This document shows positions 25,874 to 34,902 of a stretch of DNA of 50,232 nucleotides, piece by piece; within the stretch, counting starts at the first letter, position 1, and each line of letters starts with the position of its first letter. The translations under genes were made by a program, and so were the position numbers. Under the pieces are notes generated by a model. The model did no database searches, was not told the DNA's origin, and saw only the letters and a list, made by a program, of their open reading frames with translations. Source of the stretch: Lachnoclostridium sp. UBA3320 (GTDB lineage: Bacteria; Bacillota; Clostridia; Lachnospirales; Lachnospiraceae); NCBI GenBank assembly GCA_002361175.1, contig DESG01000143.1:1-50232 (forward strand), written 5' to 3'.

Positions 25874-26887
25874 ATGTTCCAGACAGAGATTTTAAAAGAG
25901 ATAGCTAAAAGTTCTGAAATAAAAAAAGATGAACCAATGTCGTTGCATACTACATTTCATATAGGTGGACCAGCAGATATATTTATTGAAACAAATGATA
26001 TAAAAGACTTTACAAATATTATAAGATATCTTCAAAATGAAAATTGCAGGTATTTTGTAATGGGTAATGGAAGTAATCTTCTTGTAGATGATAAAGGTTA
26101 TAGGGGGGTGGTTGTTTCTACAAGAGGTAAAAACAGTGATAAGCATTTAATTAAGGACAGCTATGTAACTTTGCTTGACGATGTTTGTATCTATAACAAA
26201 GGAAATAACATGCAAGCAGAAATTTTTGTGGAAAAGGGATATTTAGATAGTGCAGAAATATTAAAGTCTAAAAACCTTGTACATGCTGGCAGTGGAATTT
26301 TACTTTCAAAGCTTGCATCTGTTATTGCTGACAGTGGATTTGCTGGTTTTGAATTTGCAAGTGGAATACCTGGGACGCTTGGTGGTGCAGTTGCTATGAA
26401 TGCAGGTGCATATGGCGGTGAGATAAAAGATGTTATAGAAAGTGTGCGTGTTATAGTAAATGGCGATATCAGGGTTTTAAAGAAAGATGAACTTGATTTG
26501 TCTTATAGAAATAGTATTATACAGAGAGAACATATGATAGTTTTAGATGCATTGTTTGCTTTTGACAATGGAGATAAAGATGAAATTTTGACAAAGATTA
26601 AAGAACTAAATAATAAGAGAAAGAGTAAACAGCCGTTGGAATATGCAAGTGCAGGCAGCACATTTAAACGTCCAGAGGGGTATTTTGCAGGAAAACTTAT
26701 ACAAGACGCAGGACTTAAAGGCTACAGATGTGGTGATGTGATGGTATCTGAGAAGCACAGTGGTTTTGTTGTCAATGTAGGGAATGGAACATTTGAAGAG
26801 GCAATGAATGTTATTAACCATGTAAAAGAAGAAGTCAGAAAACATTTTGGAATTAAGATGGAGCTTGAGGTTAAAGTCTTATCCTAA
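25874..26887 (+). CDS. murB: UDP-N-acetylenolpyruvoylglucosamine reductase MurB
   Basis: A 337-residue FAD enzyme that makes UDP-MurNAc for peptidoglycan. Visible are the FAD-binding VMGNGSNLLVDD, the ASGIPGTLGGAVAMNAGAYGG signature, the catalytic Ser region in YASAGSTFKRPEG, and the Glu-bearing end of a type II MurB. The protein is ~35 residues longer than usual because of an insertion at about residues 88-132 (after VVVSTRGKN, before VHAGSGILLSKLA). The ATG follows TTAGGAGG. It starts the murB-rapZ-whiA-crh group. Confidence 0.95.
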   Translation: MFQTEILKEIAKSSEIKKDEPMSLHTTFHIGGPADIFIETNDIKDFTNIIRYLQNENCRYFVMGNGSNLLVDDKGYRGVVVSTRGKNSDKHLIKDSYVTLLDDVCIYNKGNNMQAEIFVEKGYLDSAEILKSKNLVHAGSGILLSKLASVIADSGFAGFEFASGIPGTLGGAVAMNAGAYGGEIKDVIESVRVIVNGDIRVLKKDELDLSYRNSIIQREHMIVLDALFAFDNGDKDEILTKIKELNNKRKSKQPLEYASAGSTFKRPEGYFAGKLIQDAGLKGYRCGDVMVSEKHSGFVVNVGNGTFEEAMNVINHVKEEVRKHFGIKMELEVKVLS

Positions 26888-26946
26888 TTAAGCTGCAAAT
26901 AGAAACATATTGGAATGTAAAGGATTAAGGAAGGCAGGTTATTTGT

Positions 26947-27801
26947 ATGAGACTTGTAATTGTTACTGGAATGAGCGGCGCTGGTCGCAGCTCTGTTATG
27001 AAAATGCTTGAAGATATGGGATTTTTTTGTGTTGATAATCTTCCAGTACGTCTTATACCTAAGCTTACAAAGATTACACTTGAAGAGGGTTCTACTATAG
27101 ATAGATTAGCGATTGGAATTGACATAAGAAATTTACAGGGACTTTCAGAATCGGGTGAGATACTGGATGAAATGAAATCCACTGGCTATAGATATGAGAT
27201 AATGTTTCTTGAAGCAGAAGATGATGTACTTATAAAAAGGTACAAAGAGACACGCCGTAATCATCCATTGGCATTACAGGGCAGGGTTGATAAAGCTATT
27301 GAGGCAGAGAGGTGTGAACTTGCATTTCTTAAAAAACGTGCGGACTATATTTTAGATACCAGTCATATGCTTATAAGAGATTTAAAAAAGGAAGTTGATA
27401 AAATATTCTTAGATGATGGAGAATATGAAAATTTCTTTATAACTATATTATCATTTGGCTTTAAATATGGTATACCTACAGATTCTGACCTTGTATTTGA
27501 TGTGCGTTTTCTTCCAAATCCATTTTATGTGCCAGAGCTAAAAAAACTTACTGGCAATGACAGAGAGGTTTATGATTATGTTATGGATTCAGAAGATGCA
27601 AAATTATTTGAAAATAAATTATATGAAATGATAAAATTTCTTATCCCAAATTATATTACAGAAGGTAAAAATCAGCTTGTTATAAGCGTTGGCTGTACAG
27701 GTGGAAAACACAGGTCAGTAACTATTGCCAATGCTCTTGCAAAGGAAATGAAGAAATTACCATATGGCGTTAAGGTTGAACACCGAGATATAAATAAATA
27801 A
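26947..27801 (+). CDS. rapZ: RapZ/YvcJ-family nucleotide-binding protein
   Basis: A 284-residue P-loop protein. In E. coli RapZ is an RNase E adaptor controlling glmS; in Bacillus YvcJ hydrolyses GTP and affects competence. The Walker A region reads GMSGAGRSS, with Arg where the family normally has Lys. The VDNLP motif follows, and the C-terminal domain ends with the conserved SVGCTGGKHRSVTIANALA. It precedes whiA by 31 bases. In Bacillus the order is yvcJ-yvcK-whiA-crh; yvcK is absent here. Confidence 0.93.
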   Translation: MRLVIVTGMSGAGRSSVMKMLEDMGFFCVDNLPVRLIPKLTKITLEEGSTIDRLAIGIDIRNLQGLSESGEILDEMKSTGYRYEIMFLEAEDDVLIKRYKETRRNHPLALQGRVDKAIEAERCELAFLKKRADYILDTSHMLIRDLKKEVDKIFLDDGEYENFFITILSFGFKYGIPTDSDLVFDVRFLPNPFYVPELKKLTGNDREVYDYVMDSEDAKLFENKLYEMIKFLIPNYITEGKNQLVISVGCTGGKHRSVTIANALAKEMKKLPYGVKVEHRDINK

Positions 27802-27832
27802 GTATTATAAAGCAAAAGGAGCTTAAGCAAAG

Positions 27833-28786
27833 ATGTCATTTTCAAGCGATGTTAAAAAGGAACTGTGCCAACAGTATAGCACAGCAAGACATTGCTGTAT
27901 TGCAGAATTTGCTGCTTTATTTATGTTAGCTGGACAAGTGAAAAAATTTCAAAATGGAACAGTTTATGTGAAAATACATACTGAGAACTTGACAGTGGCG
28001 CAAAAATCCTATATCTTATTAAGGAAAACATTTCATGCTAAGATAGAAGTAATGGTGTGTCGCCGTAATTTACAAGCTGGCACTAGCTATTCTGTCCTTG
28101 TGTTAAGGAAACATGATGTGATAAATATTTTAAAAGCTGTTAAGATATTAGATGAACAGAAAAATCAACTTAGCAGTTTATCTAGCATTAATTATTTATT
28201 AGTACAAAACACATGCTGCAAAAGAGTTTTTCTAAGAGGTGTGTTTATGGTATCAGGCTCTGTGTCAGACCCAAAAAAAGCGTATCATCTGGAGATGGCG
28301 ATTCTTTCAAAAAAGCTTGCATTACAGATTTGTGAAATTATATCTTTCTTTATGATTGATGCCAAGATAATAGAAAGAAAGAAGTATTATGTGGTATATA
28401 TAAAGGAAGGTTCACAGATAGTGGATTTTCTTAATGTAATTGGAGCACACAATGCCTTGATGAATTTTGAAAATGTGAGGATAGTTAAGGAATTGCGCAA
28501 TTCTGTAAATCGCCAAGTCAACTGTGAGACAGCCAATATAGATAAAACTGTAAGTGCAGCAAAAAAGCAGATAGAAGACATTAAATATATACAATGTAAC
28601 AAAGGGTTTGATAAACTGACGGATGGACTCAGAGAAATTGCTCTGCTGCGCCTTGAATACCCTGAATATTCACTGCAGGAGCTTGGCAAGCTTCTTAGTA
28701 AACCTATTGGTAAATCGGGAGTAAATCACCGTCTTCGTAAGTTAAGTGATATAGCAAAGCAAATGAGGGAAAATGCTGGCAGTTAA
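27833..28786 (+). CDS. whiA: DNA-binding protein WhiA
   Basis: A 317-residue protein with the degenerate LAGLIDADG homing-endonuclease fold at the N-terminus (FSSDVKKELCQQYST, FLRGVFMVSGSVSDPKKAYHLE) and a C-terminal helix-turn-helix (YPEYSLQELGKLL, IGKSGVNHRLRKL). In Firmicutes it influences cell division and chromosome segregation. It lies between rapZ and the HPr-like gene, with a gap of ~30 bases on each side, so they are probably one operon. Confidence 0.95.
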   Translation: MSFSSDVKKELCQQYSTARHCCIAEFAALFMLAGQVKKFQNGTVYVKIHTENLTVAQKSYILLRKTFHAKIEVMVCRRNLQAGTSYSVLVLRKHDVINILKAVKILDEQKNQLSSLSSINYLLVQNTCCKRVFLRGVFMVSGSVSDPKKAYHLEMAILSKKLALQICEIISFFMIDAKIIERKKYYVVYIKEGSQIVDFLNVIGAHNALMNFENVRIVKELRNSVNRQVNCETANIDKTVSAAKKQIEDIKYIQCNKGFDKLTDGLREIALLRLEYPEYSLQELGKLLSKPIGKSGVNHRLRKLSDIAKQMRENAGS

Positions 28787-28819
28787 GCCTGCACCCTGCT
28801 AAAAGGAGGAAAATACGCT

Positions 28820-29080
28820 ATGATTACAAAGAAAATAAAAATTCAGCTTAAAAATGGGCTGGAGGCAAGACCTGTGGCTGTTCTTGTACAGGTGGCAAGC
28901 CAATATAATAGCAGTATTTATGTTGAATGTGAAAATAAAAAGGTGAATGCTAAAAGTATAATGGGAATGATGACATTAGGTCTTTCTGCAGGAGAAGAAG
29001 TAGTAGTTTCTGCAAATGGTGATGATGAAGAAAGTGCAATGACAGATATTGTTAAATATCTTAGTGCAGCAAAAGTTTAA
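28820..29080 (+). CDS. crh: Crh-like HPr-family protein lacking the catalytic His15
   Basis: An 86-residue HPr-fold protein. HPr of the sugar phosphotransferase system carries His15 in the motif GLHARP; here the motif reads GLEARP with Glu15, so it cannot be phosphorylated by enzyme I. The regulatory Ser46 (NAKSIMGMM) is intact. That combination is the hallmark of Crh, which after Ser46 phosphorylation acts with CcpA in catabolite repression; Bacillus Crh has Gln15. Its position directly after whiA matches Bacillus crh. The catabolite role is inferred; no hprK or ccpA is in the window. Confidence 0.85.
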   Translation: MITKKIKIQLKNGLEARPVAVLVQVASQYNSSIYVECENKKVNAKSIMGMMTLGLSAGEEVVVSANGDDEESAMTDIVKYLSAAKV

Positions 29081-29127
29081 ATAGCTTTTGTATAATAGCA
29101 TCTGTTATATATATACTAATTAAGTGA

Positions 29128-29167
29128 AAAGGTTGCCGCGTAAAAAAATAAGCGACAGCCTTTTTAT
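29128..29167 (+). terminator. Terminator between crh and dnaE
   Basis: AAAGGTTGCCGC (29128-29139) pairs with GCGACAGCCTTT (29152-29163) with one mismatch, followed by further T residues. Confidence 0.8.
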
Positions 29168-29199
29168 CTTTTAAATAATAATTTGAAAGGAGGAAATTT

Positions 29200-32100
29200 A
29201 TGAGTTACACACATTTGCACGTACATACAGAGTATTCACTGCTTGATGGTTCGTGTAAAATAAAGGAACTTGCTTTGCGTGCAAAAGAACTTGGCATGAA
29301 ACATCTTGCCATTACTGACCATGGAAATATGTATGGTGTAATTGATTTTTACCGTGCGGCAAGAGATGTAGGTATAAACCCAATTATAGGGTGTGAGGTC
29401 TATGTTGCGCCAGGTTCAAGGTTTGACAAGGAAGTGTCAAAAGGCGAGGGGCGTTATAATCATCTTGTGCTGCTTGCAGAGAATAATACAGGGTATGCAA
29501 ACCTTATGAAGATAGTGTCAAGAGGATTTACAGAAGGATTTTATTATAAACCAAGAGTTGACTATGAACTCCTTGAAAAATACCATAAAGGTATTATTGC
29601 GCTTAGTGCGTGTCTTGCAGGTATTATTCCATCGACAATTCTTAATAGCTCTTATGAAGATGCCAAGAGAGAGGCTTTAAAATTAAATAACATATTTGGA
29701 GATAATAATTTCTTTCTTGAGCTTCAAGACCACGGAATACCGCAGCAAAAAACTGTCAATGGAGTACTTTTAAGATTAAGTAAAGAAACAAATATTAAAC
29801 TTGTTGCAACTAACGATGTACATTATATAACCGCAGAAGATGCAAAGCCACATGATATTCTTTTATGTATACAGACGCAGAAGAAAGTTCACGACAAAGA
29901 CCGTATGCGATATGAGGGAGGACAGTATTATCTTAAATCAGAAGAGGAGATGCTTAAACTATTCCCATATGCTAAGGAAGCAATATATAATACAGAGCTT
30001 ATAGCTCAAAGATGCAATGTATCAATAGAGTTTGGCAATTATAAACTGCCAAAGTTTGATGTGCCAGAGGGATATACTTCTTTTGAATATTTAAAAAAAC
30101 TTTGCAATAATGGACTTTATAAAAGATACAAAGAGCCGTCAAAAGAGCTTAAAGAAAGACTTGCTTATGAGCTTGATACAATTAATACAATGGGATTTGC
30201 AGATTATTTCCTTATAGTGTGGGACTTTATAAAATTTGCAAGGGATAATGGCATAAGCGTAGGCCCTGGAAGAGGTTCGGCAGCAGGCAGTATAGTTTCT
30301 TATGCACTTGGTATCACAAATATAGACCCAATAAAATATGACCTTTTGTTTGAGCGCTTCTTAAACCCTGAACGTGTTACAATGCCCGATATTGATATAG
30401 ATTTTTGTTATGAAAGAAGACCAGAAGTTATAGAGTATGTAATGAATAAATATGGCAGAGACCATGTTGTGCAGATTGTGACATTTGGTACGCTTGCAGC
30501 AAGAAATGCTATACGTGATGTGGGCAGGGTACTTGACCTTCCATATAATTATGTAGATGTGATTGCTAAGGCAGTTCCTATGGAACTTAAAATGACTATA
30601 GATAAGGCACTTGAAATAAACCCTGAGTTAAGGCAGATTTACAATGAAGATGAACAAGCTAAAAACCTTATAGATATGGCAAAAAGACTAGAAGGACTGC
30701 CAAGACATATTTCTATGCATGCGGCAGGTGTGCTTATAAGTCCAGAAGCAGTAGATGAATTTGTGCCGCTTTCAAGAGCATCAGATGGCACTATAACAAC
30801 ACAGTATACAATGACTACACTTGAAGAATTAGGACTGCTTAAAATGGATTTTTTAGGGCTTAGGACACTAACTGTTATACAGGATGCTGCACATATGGCA
30901 GGACTTAGCGATGATACCCTTATGGATATAGATTATGACGATAAAAATGTATTTGAAATGATAGGCACAGGTAAGACAGATGGTATATTTCAGCTTGAAA
31001 GTGCTGGTATGAAACAGTTTATGAAAGAACTTAAGCCTAGAAATATGGAAGACATTATAGCAGGTATTTCACTTTACCGCCCAGGCCCTATGGACTTTAT
31101 TCCAAAATATGTTGAAGGAAAGCAAAAAAGCGACAGCATAACATATGACTGCCCTCAGCTTGAGCCTATACTTGCAACAACATATGGCTGTATCGTCTAT
31201 CAAGAGCAAGTTATGCAGATAGTTAGAGGACTGGCAGGCTACAGCTTTGGACGCAGTGACCTTGTGCGAAGAGCTATGTCAAAGAAAAAGACAAAAGTTA
31301 TGGAACAAGAGCGCAAGAATTTTGTATATGGCAATGAAGAGGAAGGTGTCAAGGGCTGTATAGCTAATGGAATTCCTGAAAATACAGCTAATAAAATATA
31401 TGATGAAATGATTGACTTTGCAAAGTATGCATTTAACAAGTCTCATGCCGCCGCATATGCAGTAGTTTCATATCAGACAGCATATCTTAAATATTACTAT
31501 CCTGTAGAATTTATGGCAGCACTGCTTACATCTGTTAAAGACAATCCTCATAAAGTTCCACTGTATATTGTAACGTGCCGCCAAATGGGTATACATATAA
31601 TTCCTCCTGATATAAATGCAGGATATGGTGAATTTCATGTATTTGATGGGAAAATAATGTATGGAATGTCTGCAATAAAGGGAATTGGAATGCCTGTTAT
31701 TAAGGAAATAATAGCAGAAAGGAATAAAAATGGCAGTTTTGTTTCAATGCAGGATTTTATAACAAGAATGACTTCAAAAGAGGCAAACCGCCACACAATA
31801 GAAAACTTTATAAAATCTGGCGCATTTGACTGCCTTCCAGGCAATAGAAGACAGAAGATGATGGTATTTGGCAATATGCTTGACAGTATAAACCACGAAA
31901 GAAAAGGTATAATAGAAGGACAGCTTTCTTTATTTGATATGGAAGATACAGGATTTGAACATGCCAATGAAATAGAATATCCTGATGTTTTAGAATATGA
32001 TAAAGAAACACTTTTGTCATTTGAAAAAGAAACACTAAGTATATATATAAGTGGTCATCCACTTGATGATTATTTAGAGCTTATCAATAAGAACTGTACA

Positions 32101-32667
32101 AAAAATTCACTTGACTTTATGGCAGATGAAGAAAATGAAAATAATGGTATGGCAAAGGTATTTGATGGAGAAAATGTAATTATAGGTGGTATGATTACAA
32201 ATAAAAGTGTTAAAATTACCAAAAAAAATACGACAATGGCTTTTATAACAGTTGAAGATTTATATGGTATGACTGAGGTACTAGTCTTTCCAAATATTTA
32301 TGAACGCAAGAAACATCTGCTTGAGATAGATGCAAAAATATTTGTAAAGGGAAGAGTAAGTGTAGCTGAAAATGGAGCTGGTAAAATTATCTGTCAAGAT
32401 ATAATACCTTTTGACGAAGTTCCATGTGAATTGTGGATAAAATTTAAAAATAAACAGGAATTTATGCAAAAAGAGCAACAGTTTTATAACAGCATTATGT
32501 CTTATAATGGATATGATATAGTGTGTATTTACCTTACAGAAGAGAAACTTATTAAAAAATTACCAAAAAGCAGGAGCGTAAATGCAAGAAAAATAGTAAA
32601 AGAGGGCATATTAAATAAATTTGGAAAAAACTCTGTAGCAATAAAGGAAAAGAGTATTGAAAAATAA
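29200..32667 (+). CDS. dnaE: DNA polymerase III alpha subunit DnaE
   Basis: A 1155-residue replicative polymerase of the DnaE type. The N-terminal PHP domain starts THLHVHTEYSLLDGSCKI. The polymerase core carries the GPGRGSAAGS motif and catalytic aspartates in MPDIDIDFCYERR near 400. The helix-hairpin-helix and OB-fold regions follow (IIGGMITNKSVKITKKN near 1000). Length is normal. The start follows AAAGGAGG. In clostridia DnaE works beside PolC; polC is not in this window. pfkA follows downstream, a common arrangement. Confidence 0.97.
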   Translation: MSYTHLHVHTEYSLLDGSCKIKELALRAKELGMKHLAITDHGNMYGVIDFYRAARDVGINPIIGCEVYVAPGSRFDKEVSKGEGRYNHLVLLAENNTGYANLMKIVSRGFTEGFYYKPRVDYELLEKYHKGIIALSACLAGIIPSTILNSSYEDAKREALKLNNIFGDNNFFLELQDHGIPQQKTVNGVLLRLSKETNIKLVATNDVHYITAEDAKPHDILLCIQTQKKVHDKDRMRYEGGQYYLKSEEEMLKLFPYAKEAIYNTELIAQRCNVSIEFGNYKLPKFDVPEGYTSFEYLKKLCNNGLYKRYKEPSKELKERLAYELDTINTMGFADYFLIVWDFIKFARDNGISVGPGRGSAAGSIVSYALGITNIDPIKYDLLFERFLNPERVTMPDIDIDFCYERRPEVIEYVMNKYGRDHVVQIVTFGTLAARNAIRDVGRVLDLPYNYVDVIAKAVPMELKMTIDKALEINPELRQIYNEDEQAKNLIDMAKRLEGLPRHISMHAAGVLISPEAVDEFVPLSRASDGTITTQYTMTTLEELGLLKMDFLGLRTLTVIQDAAHMAGLSDDTLMDIDYDDKNVFEMIGTGKTDGIFQLESAGMKQFMKELKPRNMEDIIAGISLYRPGPMDFIPKYVEGKQKSDSITYDCPQLEPILATTYGCIVYQEQVMQIVRGLAGYSFGRSDLVRRAMSKKKTKVMEQERKNFVYGNEEEGVKGCIANGIPENTANKIYDEMIDFAKYAFNKSHAAAYAVVSYQTAYLKYYYPVEFMAALLTSVKDNPHKVPLYIVTCRQMGIHIIPPDINAGYGEFHVFDGKIMYGMSAIKGIGMPVIKEIIAERNKNGSFVSMQDFITRMTSKEANRHTIENFIKSGAFDCLPGNRRQKMMVFGNMLDSINHERKGIIEGQLSLFDMEDTGFEHANEIEYPDVLEYDKETLLSFEKETLSIYISGHPLDDYLELINKNCTKNSLDFMADEENENNGMAKVFDGENVIIGGMITNKSVKITKKNTTMAFITVEDLYGMTEVLVFPNIYERKKHLLEIDAKIFVKGRVSVAENGAGKIICQDIIPFDEVPCELWIKFKNKQEFMQKEQQFYNSIMSYNGYDIVCIYLTEEKLIKKLPKSRSVNARKIVKEGILNKFGKNSVAIKEKSIEK

Positions 32668-32782
32668 TCCATTTTATCGTAAAATTTAATTGAAAATATC
32701 CAATCTGGCATACCAGATTAGCATATATATTTGTAGCTAAAAAACTGGTAAAAATTTACATTTGCATGATAAGGAGGACATT

Positions 32783-33760
32783 ATGAGCAATGCTGTTAAA
32801 ACTGTTGGCGTATTAACAAGTGGAGGGGATGCCCCTGGAATGAACGCAGCTATACGTGCTGTTGTGCGTACTGCTATTTCCTGTGGTCTAAAAGTCAAGG
32901 GAATTCGTCATGGATTCGCTGGATTGTTGGAAGAAGACATAATTGATATGGATAACCTTTCAGTTTCAAACATTATCCAGCTTGGTGGCACAATCCTTTA
33001 TACTGCAAGGTGCCTTGATTTTAAAAAGAAAGAATACCAAGAAAAAGGTGCTGAAATTTGCCGCAAGCACGGCATAGATGGGCTTGTTGTTATTGGTGGT
33101 GATGGTTCTTTTAATGGTGCTAGTAAGCTTGCTGCTCTTGGAATCAATACAGTAGGCATACCAGGAACTATTGACCTTGATATTGCATGTACAGAGTATA
33201 CAATAGGTTTTGATACCGCTATTAATACTGCTATGGAAGCTATTGACAAATTAAGAGATACATCAGAATCACATGAGCGCTGTTCAATAATTGAGGTAAT
33301 GGGACGCACAGCTGGGCATATTGCACTCTGGACTGGTATAGCAAGTGGCGCTGAATATATTCTTACAACAGAAAAGTACCACGGCAGCATTCAGAGAATA
33401 ATTACAAAGATTTTAGACAGGCGTAAAATAGGCAAGAAAAACCATGTTATTGTAAATGCTGAAGGTGTTGGCAACTCTACAGAGATGGCAAAGCTTATAG
33501 AACTGGCAACAGGTATTGAAACAAGAGCAACAATTCTTGGACATATCCAGCGTGGTGGCAATCCTACATGTAAAGACAGGGTATATGCTTCAGCACTTGG
33601 AACAAAAGCAGTGGAACTTCTTTGTGAGGGCAAGACTAACCGTGTTGTAGGTTATCAAGATGGCGAGTTTATGGATTTTGATATAGCAGAGGCACTGGCA
33701 ATGACAAAAGACCTTGACCCATACTTATTCCATATTACACAGAAACTTACAACAAGATAA
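32783..33760 (+). CDS. pfkA: ATP-dependent 6-phosphofructokinase
   Basis: A 325-residue glycolytic kinase phosphorylating fructose 6-phosphate. The ATP loop TSGGDAPGMNAAIR, the GGDGSFNGA phosphate motif (Gly in the ATP-type position) and the catalytic segment PGTIDLDIACTEYTIGFDTA are visible. Both catalytic-loop Asp residues are kept, but the intervening residue is Leu where most enzymes have Asn (TIDNDI). The ATG at 32783 follows AAGGAGG; the open frame extends back to 32762 without a ribosome site. Confidence 0.95.
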   Translation: MSNAVKTVGVLTSGGDAPGMNAAIRAVVRTAISCGLKVKGIRHGFAGLLEEDIIDMDNLSVSNIIQLGGTILYTARCLDFKKKEYQEKGAEICRKHGIDGLVVIGGDGSFNGASKLAALGINTVGIPGTIDLDIACTEYTIGFDTAINTAMEAIDKLRDTSESHERCSIIEVMGRTAGHIALWTGIASGAEYILTTEKYHGSIQRIITKILDRRKIGKKNHVIVNAEGVGNSTEMAKLIELATGIETRATILGHIQRGGNPTCKDRVYASALGTKAVELLCEGKTNRVVGYQDGEFMDFDIAEALAMTKDLDPYLFHITQKLTTR

Positions 33761-33807
33761 TTGTCTGAGAAAAATTATTTTTATTAAAGTGAGAGGAGAA
33801 AATTTAC

Positions 33808-34119
33808 ATGAAGAAATTTTTCAAGTTTGTATTTAGCGCAGCAGCGCTAGCGGGTACAGTATGTGGAGCAGTATATTTTGTCAAGAAAGTATTAGGATGG
33901 GATATATTTAAGAAAAAAGACGATGATGATGACTTCGACAGCTTTGATGACGATATGGACGATATTGATGAAGACGATGATGATGACGACAGAGAATATG
34001 TAACCCTTGATATGGAAGAAGACTCATCTGAAAAAGAAGATGCAGACCAAGAGGACGAAACAGCAGAAGAAACAGAAGTACCTGTTCCAGAAGAACCAGT
34101 AGCTGCTATAGAGCAGTAA
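33808..34119 (+). CDS. Small membrane-anchored acidic protein
   Basis: A 103-residue protein with one N-terminal hydrophobic segment (FFKFVFSAAALAGTVCGAVYF), a short basic patch, and then an extremely acidic, disordered tail of Asp and Glu runs ending in a Pro/Val-rich stretch. The first helix with its charge pattern points to a single membrane anchor with the acidic tail in the cytoplasm. It has GAGAGGAG before the ATG and a strong terminator after. Function unknown; such proteins occur beside housekeeping genes in Lachnospiraceae. Confidence 0.75.
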   Translation: MKKFFKFVFSAAALAGTVCGAVYFVKKVLGWDIFKKKDDDDDFDSFDDDMDDIDEDDDDDDREYVTLDMEEDSSEKEDADQEDETAEETEVPVPEEPVAAIEQ

Positions 34120-34131
34120 ACAAAGTAGATT

Positions 34132-34177
34132 AGCCAGACTATATGGAGCAAAAACTCCATCTGACTGTCTGGCTTTC
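34132..34177 (+). terminator. Terminator after the acidic membrane protein
   Basis: AGCCAGAC (34132-34139) pairs with GTCTGGCT (34167-34174), with ATGGAG/CTCCAT as an inner stem, followed by TTTC. Confidence 0.85.
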
Positions 34178-34206
34178 AAATAAATATTTATTAGGAGGAA
34201 AATTTT

Positions 34207-34863
34207 ATGAAAATTTTTATTGACACAGCCAAAATTGATGACATTAAAAAAGCAAATGAAATGGGTGTTATTTGTGGAGTAACTACAAACCCTTCTTTAA
34301 TTGCAAAAGAAGGAGGAAGAAGCCAAGAGGACGTTTTAAAGGAGATAGCATCAATCGTAGATGGACCAATTAGTGGCGAAGTAAAAGCAACAACTGTTGA
34401 CGCAGAAGGCATGATTGCAGAAGGACGAGAGATTGCAAAGCTTCACCCTAATATGGTTGTTAAAATACCTATGACTATAGAAGGCTTAAAAGCTGTTAAA
34501 GTTCTTTCAAGTGAAGGTATTGACTGCAATGTAACATTAATTTTTTCTGCTAATCAGGCACTTCTTGCAGCAAATGCAGGAGCAGCATATGTATCACCAT
34601 TTCTTGGTCGCCTTGATGATGTTTCACAGCCAGGTATTGACCTTATTAAAACAATTACAGCAATTTTTGACAAGTATGGTATTGGAACAGAGATTATAGC
34701 TGCAAGTATACGCAATCCAATTCATGTAACAGACTGTGCACTTGCTGGTGCTGATATTGCAACAATACCTTATTCTGTAATTGAACAAATGACAAAACAC
34801 CCTATGACAGATATTGGCATTGAAAAGTTTAAAAAAGACTATATTGCTGTTTTTGGTGAATAA
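34207..34863 (+). CDS. fsa: Transaldolase-like fructose-6-phosphate aldolase
   Basis: A 218-residue (beta/alpha)8 aldolase of the short transaldolase family (FsaA/TalC type). The N-terminus MKIFIDTAKIDDIKKANEMG and GVTTNPSLIAKEG are diagnostic. The Schiff-base Lys lies in MVVKIPMT, and AAYVSPFLGRLDD follows. It precedes the two transketolase genes by ~40 bases, so the three form a non-oxidative pentose phosphate unit. Whether it acts as true transaldolase or as fructose-6-phosphate aldolase cannot be told from the sequence. Confidence 0.92.
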   Translation: MKIFIDTAKIDDIKKANEMGVICGVTTNPSLIAKEGGRSQEDVLKEIASIVDGPISGEVKATTVDAEGMIAEGREIAKLHPNMVVKIPMTIEGLKAVKVLSSEGIDCNVTLIFSANQALLAANAGAAYVSPFLGRLDDVSQPGIDLIKTITAIFDKYGIGTEIIAASIRNPIHVTDCALAGADIATIPYSVIEQMTKHPMTDIGIEKFKKDYIAVFGE

Positions 34864-34902
34864 ATAACTGTTAATTAACAATGTGTTAAAATGGAGGATA
34901 TT

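Noticed and set aside
33804..34160. Long minus-strand Ser-rich frame opposite the acidic protein gene
   Set aside because: The Ser runs are the complement of the GAT/GAA repeats coding the acidic tail; there is no start site of its own.
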